From the NCBI GenBank assembly GCA_000470535.1, contig CBRG010000088.1:1-40449 (forward strand): DNA of 40,449 nucleotides, read 5' to 3'. Below the pieces are notes generated by a model. The model made no database searches. It was not told the origin of the DNA and saw only the letters and a list, made by a program, of their open reading frames with translations. The position numbers were made by a program, and so were the translations under genes. The stretch comes from Streptomyces sp. AW19M42 (GTDB lineage Bacteria; Actinomycetota; Actinomycetes; Streptomycetales; Streptomycetaceae). Shown one piece after another: positions 1-7,753 of this stretch. Position 1 is the first letter of the stretch, and each line of letters opens with the position of its first letter.

Positions 1-59
1 CTCGGCGACGGTGAACTCGGCCTGGACGCCCCGGCGGCTGTCTGAGGGGGCTGCCCGCG

Positions 60-1523
60 TCAGAGGGCGTTGGGCCCGTTCACCGTACGGAAGGGCAGGC
101 CCAGCAGGTCCGCGGCTGCCCGGAAGTCCCTGGCACGGTGGCCGGTGCACAGCGCCCAGTGGTGCCCGATGCCGGTGGCGGACCAGGCATCGGTCCACTC
201 ACCGGGATCGAAGCCGAAGTCCACCCGGGAGGTCGTGTTGCCGATCTCCAGGAGAGGACCGGGCACGACCTCCCCCTCGGACGCGATCAGGATGAAAGAA
301 CCGTCTGCCTCCTGACCGATGCCGAACGTGGTGACCGGCCCGTGGGTGACGTCGAATTCGACGCTGACACCCCAGCCGCGCTTGCCGTGGTAGACACCCA
401 GACCGCGCAGCAGCGGGTCCTTCGCGCTGATCGCCAGATGGGCGGGTCCGTCGTGCCCCATCTCCACGACCCGGTCGCGGAAGTTGAGCGCCTGCAGTTC
501 GGTGAACGAACCGCCCGCCCCCATGGTGTCGGCGATCAGCATGGCGAGGCTCGTGCGCAGCTCGTACTCACCGGCCATCGGCACCCCGCGGGCGGTCAGG
601 AGCGAGGCGCCCAGGATCATGCCGGCCCCCAGCCGCTCGTGGATCTCGCCCTCCAGCCCCCGGTGGTAGTAGGCGAGACTGTCGAGCGTGAAATCGGCCA
701 CCAGCCGGTCCAGACCGACCGAGACCCGGGCCGCCCAGGCGAGATCACCCTCATCGACGGAGTCGTCCAGAGTGAAGACCTCCCGGGCCAGGGCGACCCG
801 TTCGGCGGTCTCCTTGTCCGTGACCGCCGAGACCCGGACCCGCAGGTCGTCGAACTCCAGAACCTCGACATGGCCGCCCAGCTGCGAGGAGACCAGCGTC
901 ATGTCGGTGGAGACGTCGAGCATGCCCGGGTACAGATGCCCCATGAGCCCGTGGCGGCCGTGGCGCAGCGCACCGCGCACCCCGGCGGCCGAGATCCAGC
1001 GGCGGATCCTGCCCCAGGCGTTCTCGTCGCGCAGATGGCCCGAGACCGAGCGGAACGGAATGCCGCTGCGCCGGAACACGTTGGCGACCTCCGGCAACGG
1101 GCACTGACCGCAGTACGCCAGCCACTCGCCCGTGCCGGTGTTCGCGTGGTCCATGGCCTCGGTCGGCTGGAGGTCGATGACCAGCACCGGTGTGTGCGTG
1201 CGCTGGGCGACCGGCAGCACCATCGACGCGGTGAGGTACGTCGTCAGGAACGTCACCACCAGGTCGCAGTCGGCCCGCCGCAACTGTTCGGCGGCCCTGG
1301 CCGACTCCTGCGGATCGGAGACGAAGCCCGCGTCGACCACCTCGCACCCCATCTCCTCGATCCGTGCGGTCACGAACCGGGCCGACTCCCGCAGCTGGTC
1401 GAGAAGGCCGGGGAACTGCGGCCAGTACGCACCGAGGCCGCCGGAGACGAGGCCCACCCTGGTCCGGCGGCGGGACGTCCGTGCAAGGGCCCCGCCGGGC
1501 TCGGCGGCGCGGTCGTCAGACAT
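60..1523 (-). CDS. L-fucose/L-arabinose isomerase-family protein, last gene of the rhamnose operon
   Basis: A 487-residue protein of the FucI/AraA ketol-isomerase fold. The order is an N-terminal Rossmann-like part (early GLVSGGLGAYWPQFPG), a middle domain, and a C-terminal FucI-like domain with EMGHDGPAHLAI and GIGHHWALCTGH. The ATG at 1523 shares its A with the stop codon of the upstream kinase gene (TGATG), so it should be translationally coupled, which settles the start; a much longer open frame upstream is only the shadow of rhaB. Family members interconvert aldoses and ketoses using a divalent metal. The operon already encodes a rhamnose isomerase, so this second isomerase is not needed for rhamnose itself and its substrate is unknown; L-fucose, or another 6-deoxy sugar released from plant or microbial glycans, is a reasonable guess. 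Bases 1-59 downstream hold no start codon on the minus strand. Confidence 0.88.
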   Translation of the reverse strand: MSDDRAAEPGGALARTSRRRTRVGLVSGGLGAYWPQFPGLLDQLRESARFVTARIEEMGCEVVDAGFVSDPQESARAAEQLRRADCDLVVTFLTTYLTASMVLPVAQRTHTPVLVIDLQPTEAMDHANTGTGEWLAYCGQCPLPEVANVFRRSGIPFRSVSGHLRDENAWGRIRRWISAAGVRGALRHGRHGLMGHLYPGMLDVSTDMTLVSSQLGGHVEVLEFDDLRVRVSAVTDKETAERVALAREVFTLDDSVDEGDLAWAARVSVGLDRLVADFTLDSLAYYHRGLEGEIHERLGAGMILGASLLTARGVPMAGEYELRTSLAMLIADTMGAGGSFTELQALNFRDRVVEMGHDGPAHLAISAKDPLLRGLGVYHGKRGWGVSVEFDVTHGPVTTFGIGQEADGSFILIASEGEVVPGPLLEIGNTTSRVDFGFDPGEWTDAWSATGIGHHWALCTGHRARDFRAAADLLGLPFRTVNGPNAL

Positions 1524-3037
1524 CAGGTATTTCCCTTCCTCGCAGGTGATTTCCCGGTGAGCCGGGCCTCGGCGCGGTCCCAGTCCCGCGCAACCCCCCG
1601 CGGTGCGTAGTGCCGCAGCTCCTGGGTACGGGCGACCAGCCGGCGCACCCCGGCGAGGCCGCCCACCAGACCGTGGGCGCGGGCCTGCAGCAGGATGTTG
1701 CCGAGCGCCGTGGCCTCGGCGGGCCCGGCCGTCACGGGCAGCCCGCTCGCGTCCGCCGTCCACTGGCACAGCAGCTCGTTGCGCGAGCCGCCGCCGACCA
1801 GGTGGATCCGTGTGGGCTCGCGGCCCGCCAGCTCCGCGGCCTGCCGCAACGTCCTGCGGTGGGCCAGCGCCAGACTCTCCAGTACGCATCGCACATAGCC
1901 TCCGCGAGTCCCCGGAGGCTTCTGCCCCGTCCGCAGCAGATACGCGTTGATCCGGGAGGGCATGTCGTCCGGCGCGAGGAACGCCTCGTCGTCGGGGTCG
2001 ATCACCGCGGTGAACGGCTCCGCCGCGGCCGCACCGCTCAGCAGTCCGGCCAGGTCGGTGGCCGGGCCTTCGCGGTCCCACGCTCTGCGGCACTCCTCCA
2101 GCAGCCACATGCCCATGATGTTGCGGAGGTACCGGACGGTGCCGTCCACCCCGCGCTCGTTGGTGAAGTTCGCCGCCCGCGACTCCTCGGACAGCACCGG
2201 GGCGTCCAGCTCCAGACCGGCCAGCGACCAGGTCCCGCACGAGACATATGCGAAGTCCGGCTCCGTCGCCGGTACCGCCACGACCGCCGACGCCGTGTCG
2301 TGCGAGGCGACGGTGGTCACCGGGGTCCCGGCCGGCAGCCCCGTGGCCGCGGCGACGTGGGCCAGGAGCGTCCCCGCCGGGTCACCCGGCTCACGCAGGG
2401 GCGGAAAGAGTGAACGCGCCAGCCCCAGCCGCCCGATCAGCGCGTCCGACCAGCCACCGGCCCGCGCGTCGAACAGACCGGTCGTGGACGCGTTCGTGAT
2501 CTCCGCACCCACCGACCCCGTCAGCCAGTGCACCAGCAGATCAGGCATCAGCAGCACGGTCCGCGCCGCCTCCCACTGGGCCGTGACACGGTGGGCCAGC
2601 AGCTGGAACACCGTGTTGAACGGCAGATGCTGCAACCCGCTCACGGCGTACAGCTCCGCCGCACCGCAGCCCTCCGGCAACCGCTGCGCCATCCCGTTGC
2701 CCCGCCCGTCCCGGTAGTGGAACGGCACCCCGAGCAGCGCCCCGTCGGCGTCCAGCAGACCGTAGTCCACCGCCCAGGTGTCGATGCCGACCGAGGTGAG
2801 CGGACCGCTGCGCCCGGCCGCCCGCAACCCCTCCAGCATCCCCTGGTACAGGGCCAGTACGTCCCAGTGCAGCCCGTCCGGCAGCCGCACCGGTTCGTTG
2901 GCGAACCGGTGCGCCTCGGTCAGCACCAACGTGCCGGGGCCGACCCGGCCCGTCATCACCCGGCCGCTGGTGGCACCGAGGTCCACGGCGGCGAAGACGG
3001 CCTCGCCGGCCGGCCGGTCGCAGGAGTTCACAGCCAT
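1523..3037 (-). CDS. rhaB: Rhamnulokinase (FGGY carbohydrate kinase)
   Basis: Phosphorylates L-rhamnulose at O-1 with ATP, step two of L-rhamnose breakdown. About 504 residues, normal for the FGGY family. The first ATPase lobe begins AAVDLGATSGRVMTG; the second contains YVSCGTWSLAGLEL, and HLVGGGSRNELLCQ near the C-terminus is the usual adenine-side glycine motif. The start is not certain. ATG at 3037 gives the expected N-terminus and leaves 16 bases to the upstream stop, but no strong Shine-Dalgarno is seen; an in-frame GTG at 3031 and an ATG at 3079 overlapping the upstream gene are alternatives. Its 3' end overlaps the isomerase-like gene by one base. Substrate assignment rests on the family plus the adjacent rhamnose isomerase and rhamnulose-phosphate aldolase. 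Confidence 0.93.
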   Translation of the reverse strand: MAVNSCDRPAGEAVFAAVDLGATSGRVMTGRVGPGTLVLTEAHRFANEPVRLPDGLHWDVLALYQGMLEGLRAAGRSGPLTSVGIDTWAVDYGLLDADGALLGVPFHYRDGRGNGMAQRLPEGCGAAELYAVSGLQHLPFNTVFQLLAHRVTAQWEAARTVLLMPDLLVHWLTGSVGAEITNASTTGLFDARAGGWSDALIGRLGLARSLFPPLREPGDPAGTLLAHVAAATGLPAGTPVTTVASHDTASAVVAVPATEPDFAYVSCGTWSLAGLELDAPVLSEESRAANFTNERGVDGTVRYLRNIMGMWLLEECRRAWDREGPATDLAGLLSGAAAAEPFTAVIDPDDEAFLAPDDMPSRINAYLLRTGQKPPGTRGGYVRCVLESLALAHRRTLRQAAELAGREPTRIHLVGGGSRNELLCQWTADASGLPVTAGPAEATALGNILLQARAHGLVGGLAGVRRLVARTQELRHYAPRGVARDWDRAEARLTGKSPARKGNT

Positions 3038-3053
3038 CGGGATCGTGTCCGGG

Positions 3054-5099
3054 TCATCGCAGGAAGGCCGCTGCCACACCGGCGTCGACAGGGATGTGCA
3101 GACCGGTCGTGTGCGTGAGGTCGCCGCCGGTCAGAGCGAACACGGCATTGGCGACATGCTCGGGCAGCACCTCGCGCTTGAGCAGGGTCCGCTGGGCGTA
3201 GAACTCCCCGAGCTTCTCCTCCTCGATGCCGTACGTCGCCGCCCGCTGAGCGCCCCAGCCGGCGGCGAAGATCCCCGAACCGCGCACCACACCGTCCGGG
3301 TTGACGCCGTTCACCCGGATCCCGTGCTCGCCGAGCTCCGCCGCCAGCAGCCGCACCTGATGGGCCTGGTCGGCCTTGGTCGCGGAGTACGCGATGTTGT
3401 TCGGACCCGCGAACACGGCGTTCTTGGAGGCGATATAGATGATGTCGCCGCCGATGCCCTGAGCCCGCATCACCCGGGCGGCCTCCCGCGACACCAGGAA
3501 CGAACCGCGCGCCATGATGTCGTGCTGCAGATCCCAGTCGCGCGCTGTCGTCTCCAGCAGCGGCTTGGAGATGGAGATCCCCGCGTTGTTGACGACGAGG
3601 TCCACACCGCCGAAGGCGAGCACAGCTGCCTCGAACGCCGCGGCGATCTGCTCCTCGCTGGTGACGTCGACCGTCACCGCGACCGCCCGGTCGGCCCCGC
3701 CGAGGTCCTGGGCGACCGCTTCGGCGCTCTCCGCGTTCAGATCCGCGACGACCACACACGCGCCCTCGGCGGCCAGCCGGTGCGCGATGGCTTTCCCGAT
3801 CCCCGATCCCGCACCCGTCACCAGCGCCACCCGGGTGGCCAGCGGCCTCGGCTTCGGCATCCGGCGCAGCTTGGCCTCCTCCAGGTCCCAGTACTCGATC
3901 CGGAACTTCTCGGACTCCTCGATCGGCGCGTACGAGGAGACGGCCTCCGCACCGCGCATCACGTTGACGGCATTGAGGTAGAACTCCCCGGCCACCCGCG
4001 CGGTCTGCTTGTCCTTCCCGAAGGAGAACATGCCCACCCCGGGCACCAGCACGATCGCCGGATCCGCACCGCGCATGGCGGGGGAGCCGGGGGTGGCGTG
4101 CCGCTCGTAGTACGCGCGGTACGTCTCGCGGTACTCCGCGTGCAGCTCCCTCAGCCGCGCCCCGGCCTCGTCCGCCGGCGCGTCCGCCGGAAGGTCCAGG
4201 ACCAGCGGCCTGACCTTCGTACGGAGGAAGTGGTCCGGGCACGAGGTACCGAGCGCGGCGAGGCGTGGATGCTCCGCGCGGGACAGGAAGTCCAGGACCG
4301 GGGCGGCGTCGGTGAAGTGCCCTACCTGGGGGCGGTCCGTGGACGCGAGCCCGCGGATCAACGGGGCGAGCGCGGCGGCCCGTTCGCGGCGCGCCGCCTC
4401 CGGCAGAGGCATCCGGTCCGGCAGTACCGGACCGAAGGGCTCGGCCCTGCCGCGTTCCAGCAGGAACGTCTCGGCGGTACGGATCATCCACAGCGCGTTC
4501 TGTTCGCACGCGTCGGACGTCTCGCCCCAGGCGGTGATTCCATGTCCGCCCAGAACCACCCCGACCGCCTGTGGGTTTGCCTCCTTGACCGCGGCGATGT
4601 CGAGACCGAGCTGGAACCCCGGCCGGCGCCAGCCCACCCAGGCCACCTTGTCCCCGAAGCACTCGGCGGTCAGCTTCTCGCCGTCGGCCGCGCACGCCAG
4701 GGCGATCCCCGAGTCCGGATGCAGGTGGTCGACGTGGGCCGCCTCGACCAGGGCGTGCATGGCGGTGTCGATGGACGGCGCGGCACCGCCCCTGCCGTGC
4801 AGGCAGAAGTCGAAGGCCGCCACCATCTCGTCCTCGCGCTCGACGCCCGGGTACACCTCCTTGAGCGCGCGGACCCGGTCCAGCCGGAGGACGGCGAGCC
4901 CCGCCTCCGTCAGCGTGCCGAGGTCGCCCCCGGAGCCCTTGACCCAGAGCAGCTCGGTCCCGCCACCGGTGACCGGATCGGCGCCGACCGCCTTCACCGA
5001 CGCGTTGCCGCCGGCGTAGTTGGTGTTGCGGGGATCGGAGCCGATCCGGTGCGCGCGCTCCAGGAGCGCTGCGACCTCGGCGTGCGTCGCGGACGTCAT
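3054..5099 (-). CDS. rhaEW: Bifunctional L-rhamnulose-1-phosphate aldolase / L-lactaldehyde dehydrogenase
   Basis: A 681-residue fusion. Residues about 1-400 are a class II aldolase/adducin domain with the metal-binding HLHPDS (125-130) and HGITAWGET (from 186); it splits rhamnulose-1-phosphate into dihydroxyacetone phosphate and L-lactaldehyde. Residues about 420-681 are a short-chain dehydrogenase with the nucleotide-binding TGAGSGIG (428-435), NNAG (504-507) and the catalytic Y571-S-A-T-K575; in this family it oxidises lactaldehyde to lactate. The fusion is the known actinobacterial/rhizobial/Bacillus form of the pathway. The start ATG at 5099 has a clear GAAGGA six to seven bases upstream. 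It lies between rhaI (72-base gap) and rhaB (16-base gap), in one transcript. All key motifs look intact. Confidence 0.95.
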   Translation of the reverse strand: MTSATHAEVAALLERAHRIGSDPRNTNYAGGNASVKAVGADPVTGGGTELLWVKGSGGDLGTLTEAGLAVLRLDRVRALKEVYPGVEREDEMVAAFDFCLHGRGGAAPSIDTAMHALVEAAHVDHLHPDSGIALACAADGEKLTAECFGDKVAWVGWRRPGFQLGLDIAAVKEANPQAVGVVLGGHGITAWGETSDACEQNALWMIRTAETFLLERGRAEPFGPVLPDRMPLPEAARRERAAALAPLIRGLASTDRPQVGHFTDAAPVLDFLSRAEHPRLAALGTSCPDHFLRTKVRPLVLDLPADAPADEAGARLRELHAEYRETYRAYYERHATPGSPAMRGADPAIVLVPGVGMFSFGKDKQTARVAGEFYLNAVNVMRGAEAVSSYAPIEESEKFRIEYWDLEEAKLRRMPKPRPLATRVALVTGAGSGIGKAIAHRLAAEGACVVVADLNAESAEAVAQDLGGADRAVAVTVDVTSEEQIAAAFEAAVLAFGGVDLVVNNAGISISKPLLETTARDWDLQHDIMARGSFLVSREAARVMRAQGIGGDIIYIASKNAVFAGPNNIAYSATKADQAHQVRLLAAELGEHGIRVNGVNPDGVVRGSGIFAAGWGAQRAATYGIEEEKLGEFYAQRTLLKREVLPEHVANAVFALTGGDLTHTTGLHIPVDAGVAAAFLR

Positions 5100-5171
5100 A
5101 GGGGTTCCTTCGGGGTGAGAAGTGCGTACACGGCGGGGGACGTACGGAGGGCGGGGAGCGTGCGGAAGGGG

Positions 5172-6338
5172 TCAGGCGCCCCAGCCGGCCTGCGTGCCGC
5201 CCACCCGGGCGGCGGCGATGCGCTCCTGGTTGCCGGAGGCGAGGTAGGCGGCGGACGGGTCACGGGCCAGCCCCTGCTCCTCGCGCACCTCGGCGAGCAG
5301 CGGCCGCACATCGGTGTTGTATGCATCCATCAGGACGGCGTTAGAGGCGAGCACATCGCCCGACTTCTGCGCGGCGCCGAGCGCGTCACCGTCCACCAGC
5401 AACGCCTTCGCGGTCGCCTCCTGCACATTGGCGACCGACCGGATCACCGCCGGGATCTTCGCCTCGATGTTGTGGCACTGGTCGAGCATGAAGTTGACGT
5501 TGGTCTCGGACTTGAGGCCGCCGTTCTTGACCACCTCGTGCATGATCCGGAACAACTGGAAGGGATCGGCGGCACCGACCATCAGGTCGTCGTCCGCGTA
5601 GAAGCGGGAGTTGAAGTCGAACGCGCCGAGCCTGCCCTCGCGCAGCAGGATCGCCACGATGAACTCGATGTTCGTGCCCGGTGCGTGGTGCCCGGTATCC
5701 ACGACCACCTGGGCCTTCGGGCCGAGCTTGAGACAGTGCGCGTAGGCAGTGCCCCAGTCCGGCACATCCGTCGTGTAGAACGCGGGCTCGAAGAGCTTGT
5801 ACTCCAGCAGCATCCGCTGGTCGTCGCCCAGCCGCTCGTACACCTGCGCCAGCGCTTCGGACAGCCTGTCCTGGCGGGTGGCGATATCGTCCTGGCCGGG
5901 GTAGTTGGTGCCGTCGGAGAACCACAGCTTGAGATCGGGCGAGCCGGTCGCGTCCATGACGTCGATGCATTCCAGCAGATGACCGGTCGCCTTACGCCGC
6001 ACCGCCGCGTCGGGGTGGGTGACAGAGCCCAGCCTGTAGTCGTCGTCCTGGAAGACGTTCGAGTTGATCGCGCCGATCCGCAGCCCGAGGCTCTCGGCGT
6101 GCCGGGTCAGCGCGGCGTAGTCCGTCACCTTGTCCCAGGGAATGTGCAACGACACCTTCGGCGCGACCCCGGTGAACGCGTGTACCTGCGCCGCGTCCTC
6201 CATCTTCTCGAACGGGTCGCGTGGCACCCCCGGCTGCGCGAACACCTTGAAACGAGTCCCGGAATTGCCGTAACCCCACGAAGGGGTCTCGATCACCTGA
6301 GACTTCAGGGCTGCCTTGACGGCCGACACATCAGACAT
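5172..6338 (-). CDS. rhaI: L-rhamnose isomerase (RhaI type)
   Basis: Converts L-rhamnose to L-rhamnulose, step one of the pathway. 388 residues, matching the Pseudomonas stutzeri-like RhaI TIM-barrel isomerases rather than the E. coli RhaA type. Visible family stretches include SLHIPWDKV, LEYKLFEPAFYTTD, VVDTGHHAPGTNIE and FDFNSRFYADDD, which carry the metal- and substrate-binding Glu, Asp and His positions. I chose ATG at 6338 because GAGG lies five bases upstream; the frame also has a GTG two codons earlier. It is the first gene of the operon, about 67 bases downstream of the predicted transcription start, and the promoter carries a LacI-type operator, so expression is probably induced by rhamnose or a derivative. 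Confidence 0.94.
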   Translation of the reverse strand: MSDVSAVKAALKSQVIETPSWGYGNSGTRFKVFAQPGVPRDPFEKMEDAAQVHAFTGVAPKVSLHIPWDKVTDYAALTRHAESLGLRIGAINSNVFQDDDYRLGSVTHPDAAVRRKATGHLLECIDVMDATGSPDLKLWFSDGTNYPGQDDIATRQDRLSEALAQVYERLGDDQRMLLEYKLFEPAFYTTDVPDWGTAYAHCLKLGPKAQVVVDTGHHAPGTNIEFIVAILLREGRLGAFDFNSRFYADDDLMVGAADPFQLFRIMHEVVKNGGLKSETNVNFMLDQCHNIEAKIPAVIRSVANVQEATAKALLVDGDALGAAQKSGDVLASNAVLMDAYNTDVRPLLAEVREEQGLARDPSAAYLASGNQERIAAARVGGTQAGWGA

Positions 6339-6389
6339 GAGCACCTCGTAAGCAGAGTCATCCGGCGACCGAGGCCGTCAGGGACGATG

Positions 6390-6401
6390 TGAATCGTTTC
6401 A
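6390..6401. promoter_or_regulatory. Proximal LacI-type operator of the rhamnose operon
   Basis: TGAATCGTTTCA, a near-palindrome with the central CG typical of LacI/GalR-family operators, lying at about +4 to +15 of the predicted transcript. The same motif occurs at the rhamnosidase gene (37194-37205). Confidence 0.65.
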
Positions 6402-6411
6402 TCTGGAACGT

Positions 6412-6441
6412 ACGCTAGGTTTGGCGCCGCCGACTAGTCAA
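6412..6441 (-). promoter_or_regulatory. Predicted promoter of the rhamnose operon
   Basis: On the minus strand, TTGACT (6441-6436) and TAGCGT (6417-6412) are separated by 18 bases, a good match to the main vegetative promoter. Transcription would start near 6405, immediately before the proximal operator. Inferred from sequence only. Confidence 0.62.
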
Positions 6442-6471
6442 GCAGCCAGCCCGTCTTCTTCTCGGTTTGAA

Positions 6472-6497
6472 CCGTGGTTTGAATCAATTCACCACGG
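6472..6497. promoter_or_regulatory. Distal operator of the rhamnose operon (extended palindrome)
   Basis: The core TGAATCAATTCA (6480-6491) has perfect TGAAT/ATTCA arms, flanked by perfect outer arms CCGTGGT (6472-6478) and ACCACGG (6491-6497). It is centred 90 bases upstream of the proximal operator, which would suit DNA looping or a second repressor dimer. It could also serve a gene once transcribed rightward, but none survives there. Confidence 0.55.
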
Positions 6498-6595
6498 ATC
6501 GGGGCGACCCGGCCGAAGACGGACCCGGCCTGCCCCAGGGATCCTCGGGCAGGCCGGGCAGGCCGGGCAGGGTCGTGCGGCCGGAAAGGCCGCTC

Positions 6596-6823
6596 CTAGA
6601 AGGCGGTGCGGTCGTCGCTGCGGGCGTCCTCGACCAGGTGCCCGTCGTAGAGGCCGGCCCGTGCCCTGCGCCGCCAGGGCCTGGCCAGCGCACTGGCGGG
6701 GTCCTGCGGGCCCAGCTCTGCGACGGCCAGCGAAGGCGTCCCGTCTCCCGGGCAGCGGGCGGCCCATTCGCCGTCCGGGCCGATGATCCCCGCGGGGGGT
6801 GCCAAACGGAAATGCCGTACCGC
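6596..6823 (-). pseudogene. C-terminal remnant of a carbon-nitrogen hydrolase (nitrilase superfamily)
   Basis: On the minus strand about 75 codons ending at a TAG stop read as the tail of an actinobacterial C-N hydrolase: AGIIGPDGEWAARCPGDG followed by LARPWRRRARAGLYDGH and a short acidic end. The N-terminal roughly 200 residues with the Glu-Lys-Cys triad are absent. Upstream in this frame the sequence only mirrors the small gene at 6849-7076, so the break lies near 6823. No start codon or ribosome site suits a separate 75-residue gene. The identification is by recollection of family tails and needs a database search. Confidence 0.6.
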
Positions 6824-6848
6824 GTCGGCGCCTGCCGCGCGGCTCGGC

Positions 6849-7076
6849 TCAGTGCCCGCTGCCCGACATGCTCGGTTGGAGCGACCGGACGAGGTCGAAG
6901 AACCGCGACTCGTTGCCCGAGAGCCCGGCCCGCCGCAGCGCACCGTCGGCCTCCTCGATCGGTGCGGCGAGCAGGGGCATGTACAGCGGGGCGTCATCCG
7001 GCTCGCAGAGGGCAGCCCGGGTGGCTTCCAGTAAACGGACGTACGCCTGCGCCGCGGCGAGTTCGTCATCGCGCAT
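6849..7076 (-). CDS. Small hypothetical protein
   Basis: 75 residues, acidic and helical (AAQAYVRLLEATRAAL; GNESRFFDLVRSLQ). GC-rich third positions in this frame suggest real coding. ATG at 7076 has GGGAG about eight bases upstream. No signal peptide, membrane segment or known motif is visible and I do not recognise a family. It lies between a dead hydrolase tail and another hypothetical gene on the same strand, with an 86-base gap to the latter. Confidence 0.55.
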   Translation of the reverse strand: MRDDELAAAQAYVRLLEATRAALCEPDDAPLYMPLLAAPIEEADGALRRAGLSGNESRFFDLVRSLQPSMSGSGH

Positions 7077-7162
7077 CTCAGCATCTCCCGGTCAGAGGTG
7101 TCGGACCCACAAGCATCCCCCATGGGTCTGACAACATCCCGGGGCCAGGCCCGGCGTGGTCC

Positions 7163-7654
7163 CTACGGGCCGTCAGGCCCGCGCGCACCGGCCGGTGGCT
7201 CGACTTCCAGGAATCTTCGGCGGCGCGGCCCGTGGTACAGCAGCGCGATCCAGCCCGACGCCCGCAGCGCCGCCGCGCACCGGTTCAGTTCGTCGCCCTC
7301 CTCGTGCGCCGCCCCGCTGCCGGGCGGGCCGAGCCATTCGACGCGTACGGCGCCCCGGGCCGTTGCGGCTTCCACCCGGTACCCGGTCGCCGTACGACGC
7401 CCCGACGCGTCGACAGCCGACGCGGACAGCCCCGACGCCTCCAGGGCCAGGGCGACGGCACGTACCGGACTGTGCAGCTCCCACGGGGCCGGAACGGACT
7501 CCGGGGACGGGTGCCCGGAGTTGGCCAGCCGCCGGATCTGCACCATCCCGGCGAACGCGGTTCGTACCGCGGCGGCACGCTTCTCCGCCGGGCCCAGGGG
7601 TGACGGGCCCTCACCGGTGGCCGGTTCGAAACCGGCCTCCTCCTCGGTGCTCAT
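7163..7654 (-). CDS. Conserved-type hypothetical protein
   Basis: 163 residues, soluble. The start ATG at 7654 is preceded by GGGGGAG at suitable spacing; the longer frame to 7729 has no such site. The N-terminal third is acidic and low complexity (MSTEEEAGFEPATGEG); the rest alternates strands and helices (SPVRAVALALEASGLSA; GYRVEAATARGAVRVEWLG; RASGWIALLYHGPRRRRF), suggesting a small alpha/beta domain. No catalytic motif is evident. Its neighbours give no functional clue. Confidence 0.72.
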   Translation of the reverse strand: MSTEEEAGFEPATGEGPSPLGPAEKRAAAVRTAFAGMVQIRRLANSGHPSPESVPAPWELHSPVRAVALALEASGLSASAVDASGRRTATGYRVEAATARGAVRVEWLGPPGSGAAHEEGDELNRCAAALRASGWIALLYHGPRRRRFLEVEPPAGARGPDGP

Positions 7655-7753
7655 CCGTCTCCCCCTTCGCTCGTGCGCGCCTGCTGCCAGTGTGCGCCGC
7701 CGCACTGACAACGGCGCCGCACCGGCCACGGGGCTCCGGCCGAAGGCGCCGCG

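Noticed and set aside
1..59. Possible next gene of the rhamnose operon
   Set aside because: No minus-strand ATG, GTG or TTG start in this stretch; any further gene begins outside the window.
2778..6392. 1204-codon open frame on the plus strand
   Set aside because: It is the antisense shadow of rhaB, rhaEW and rhaI; its composition is Arg/Gly/Pro-rich without any domain, while the minus strand has clear enzymes.
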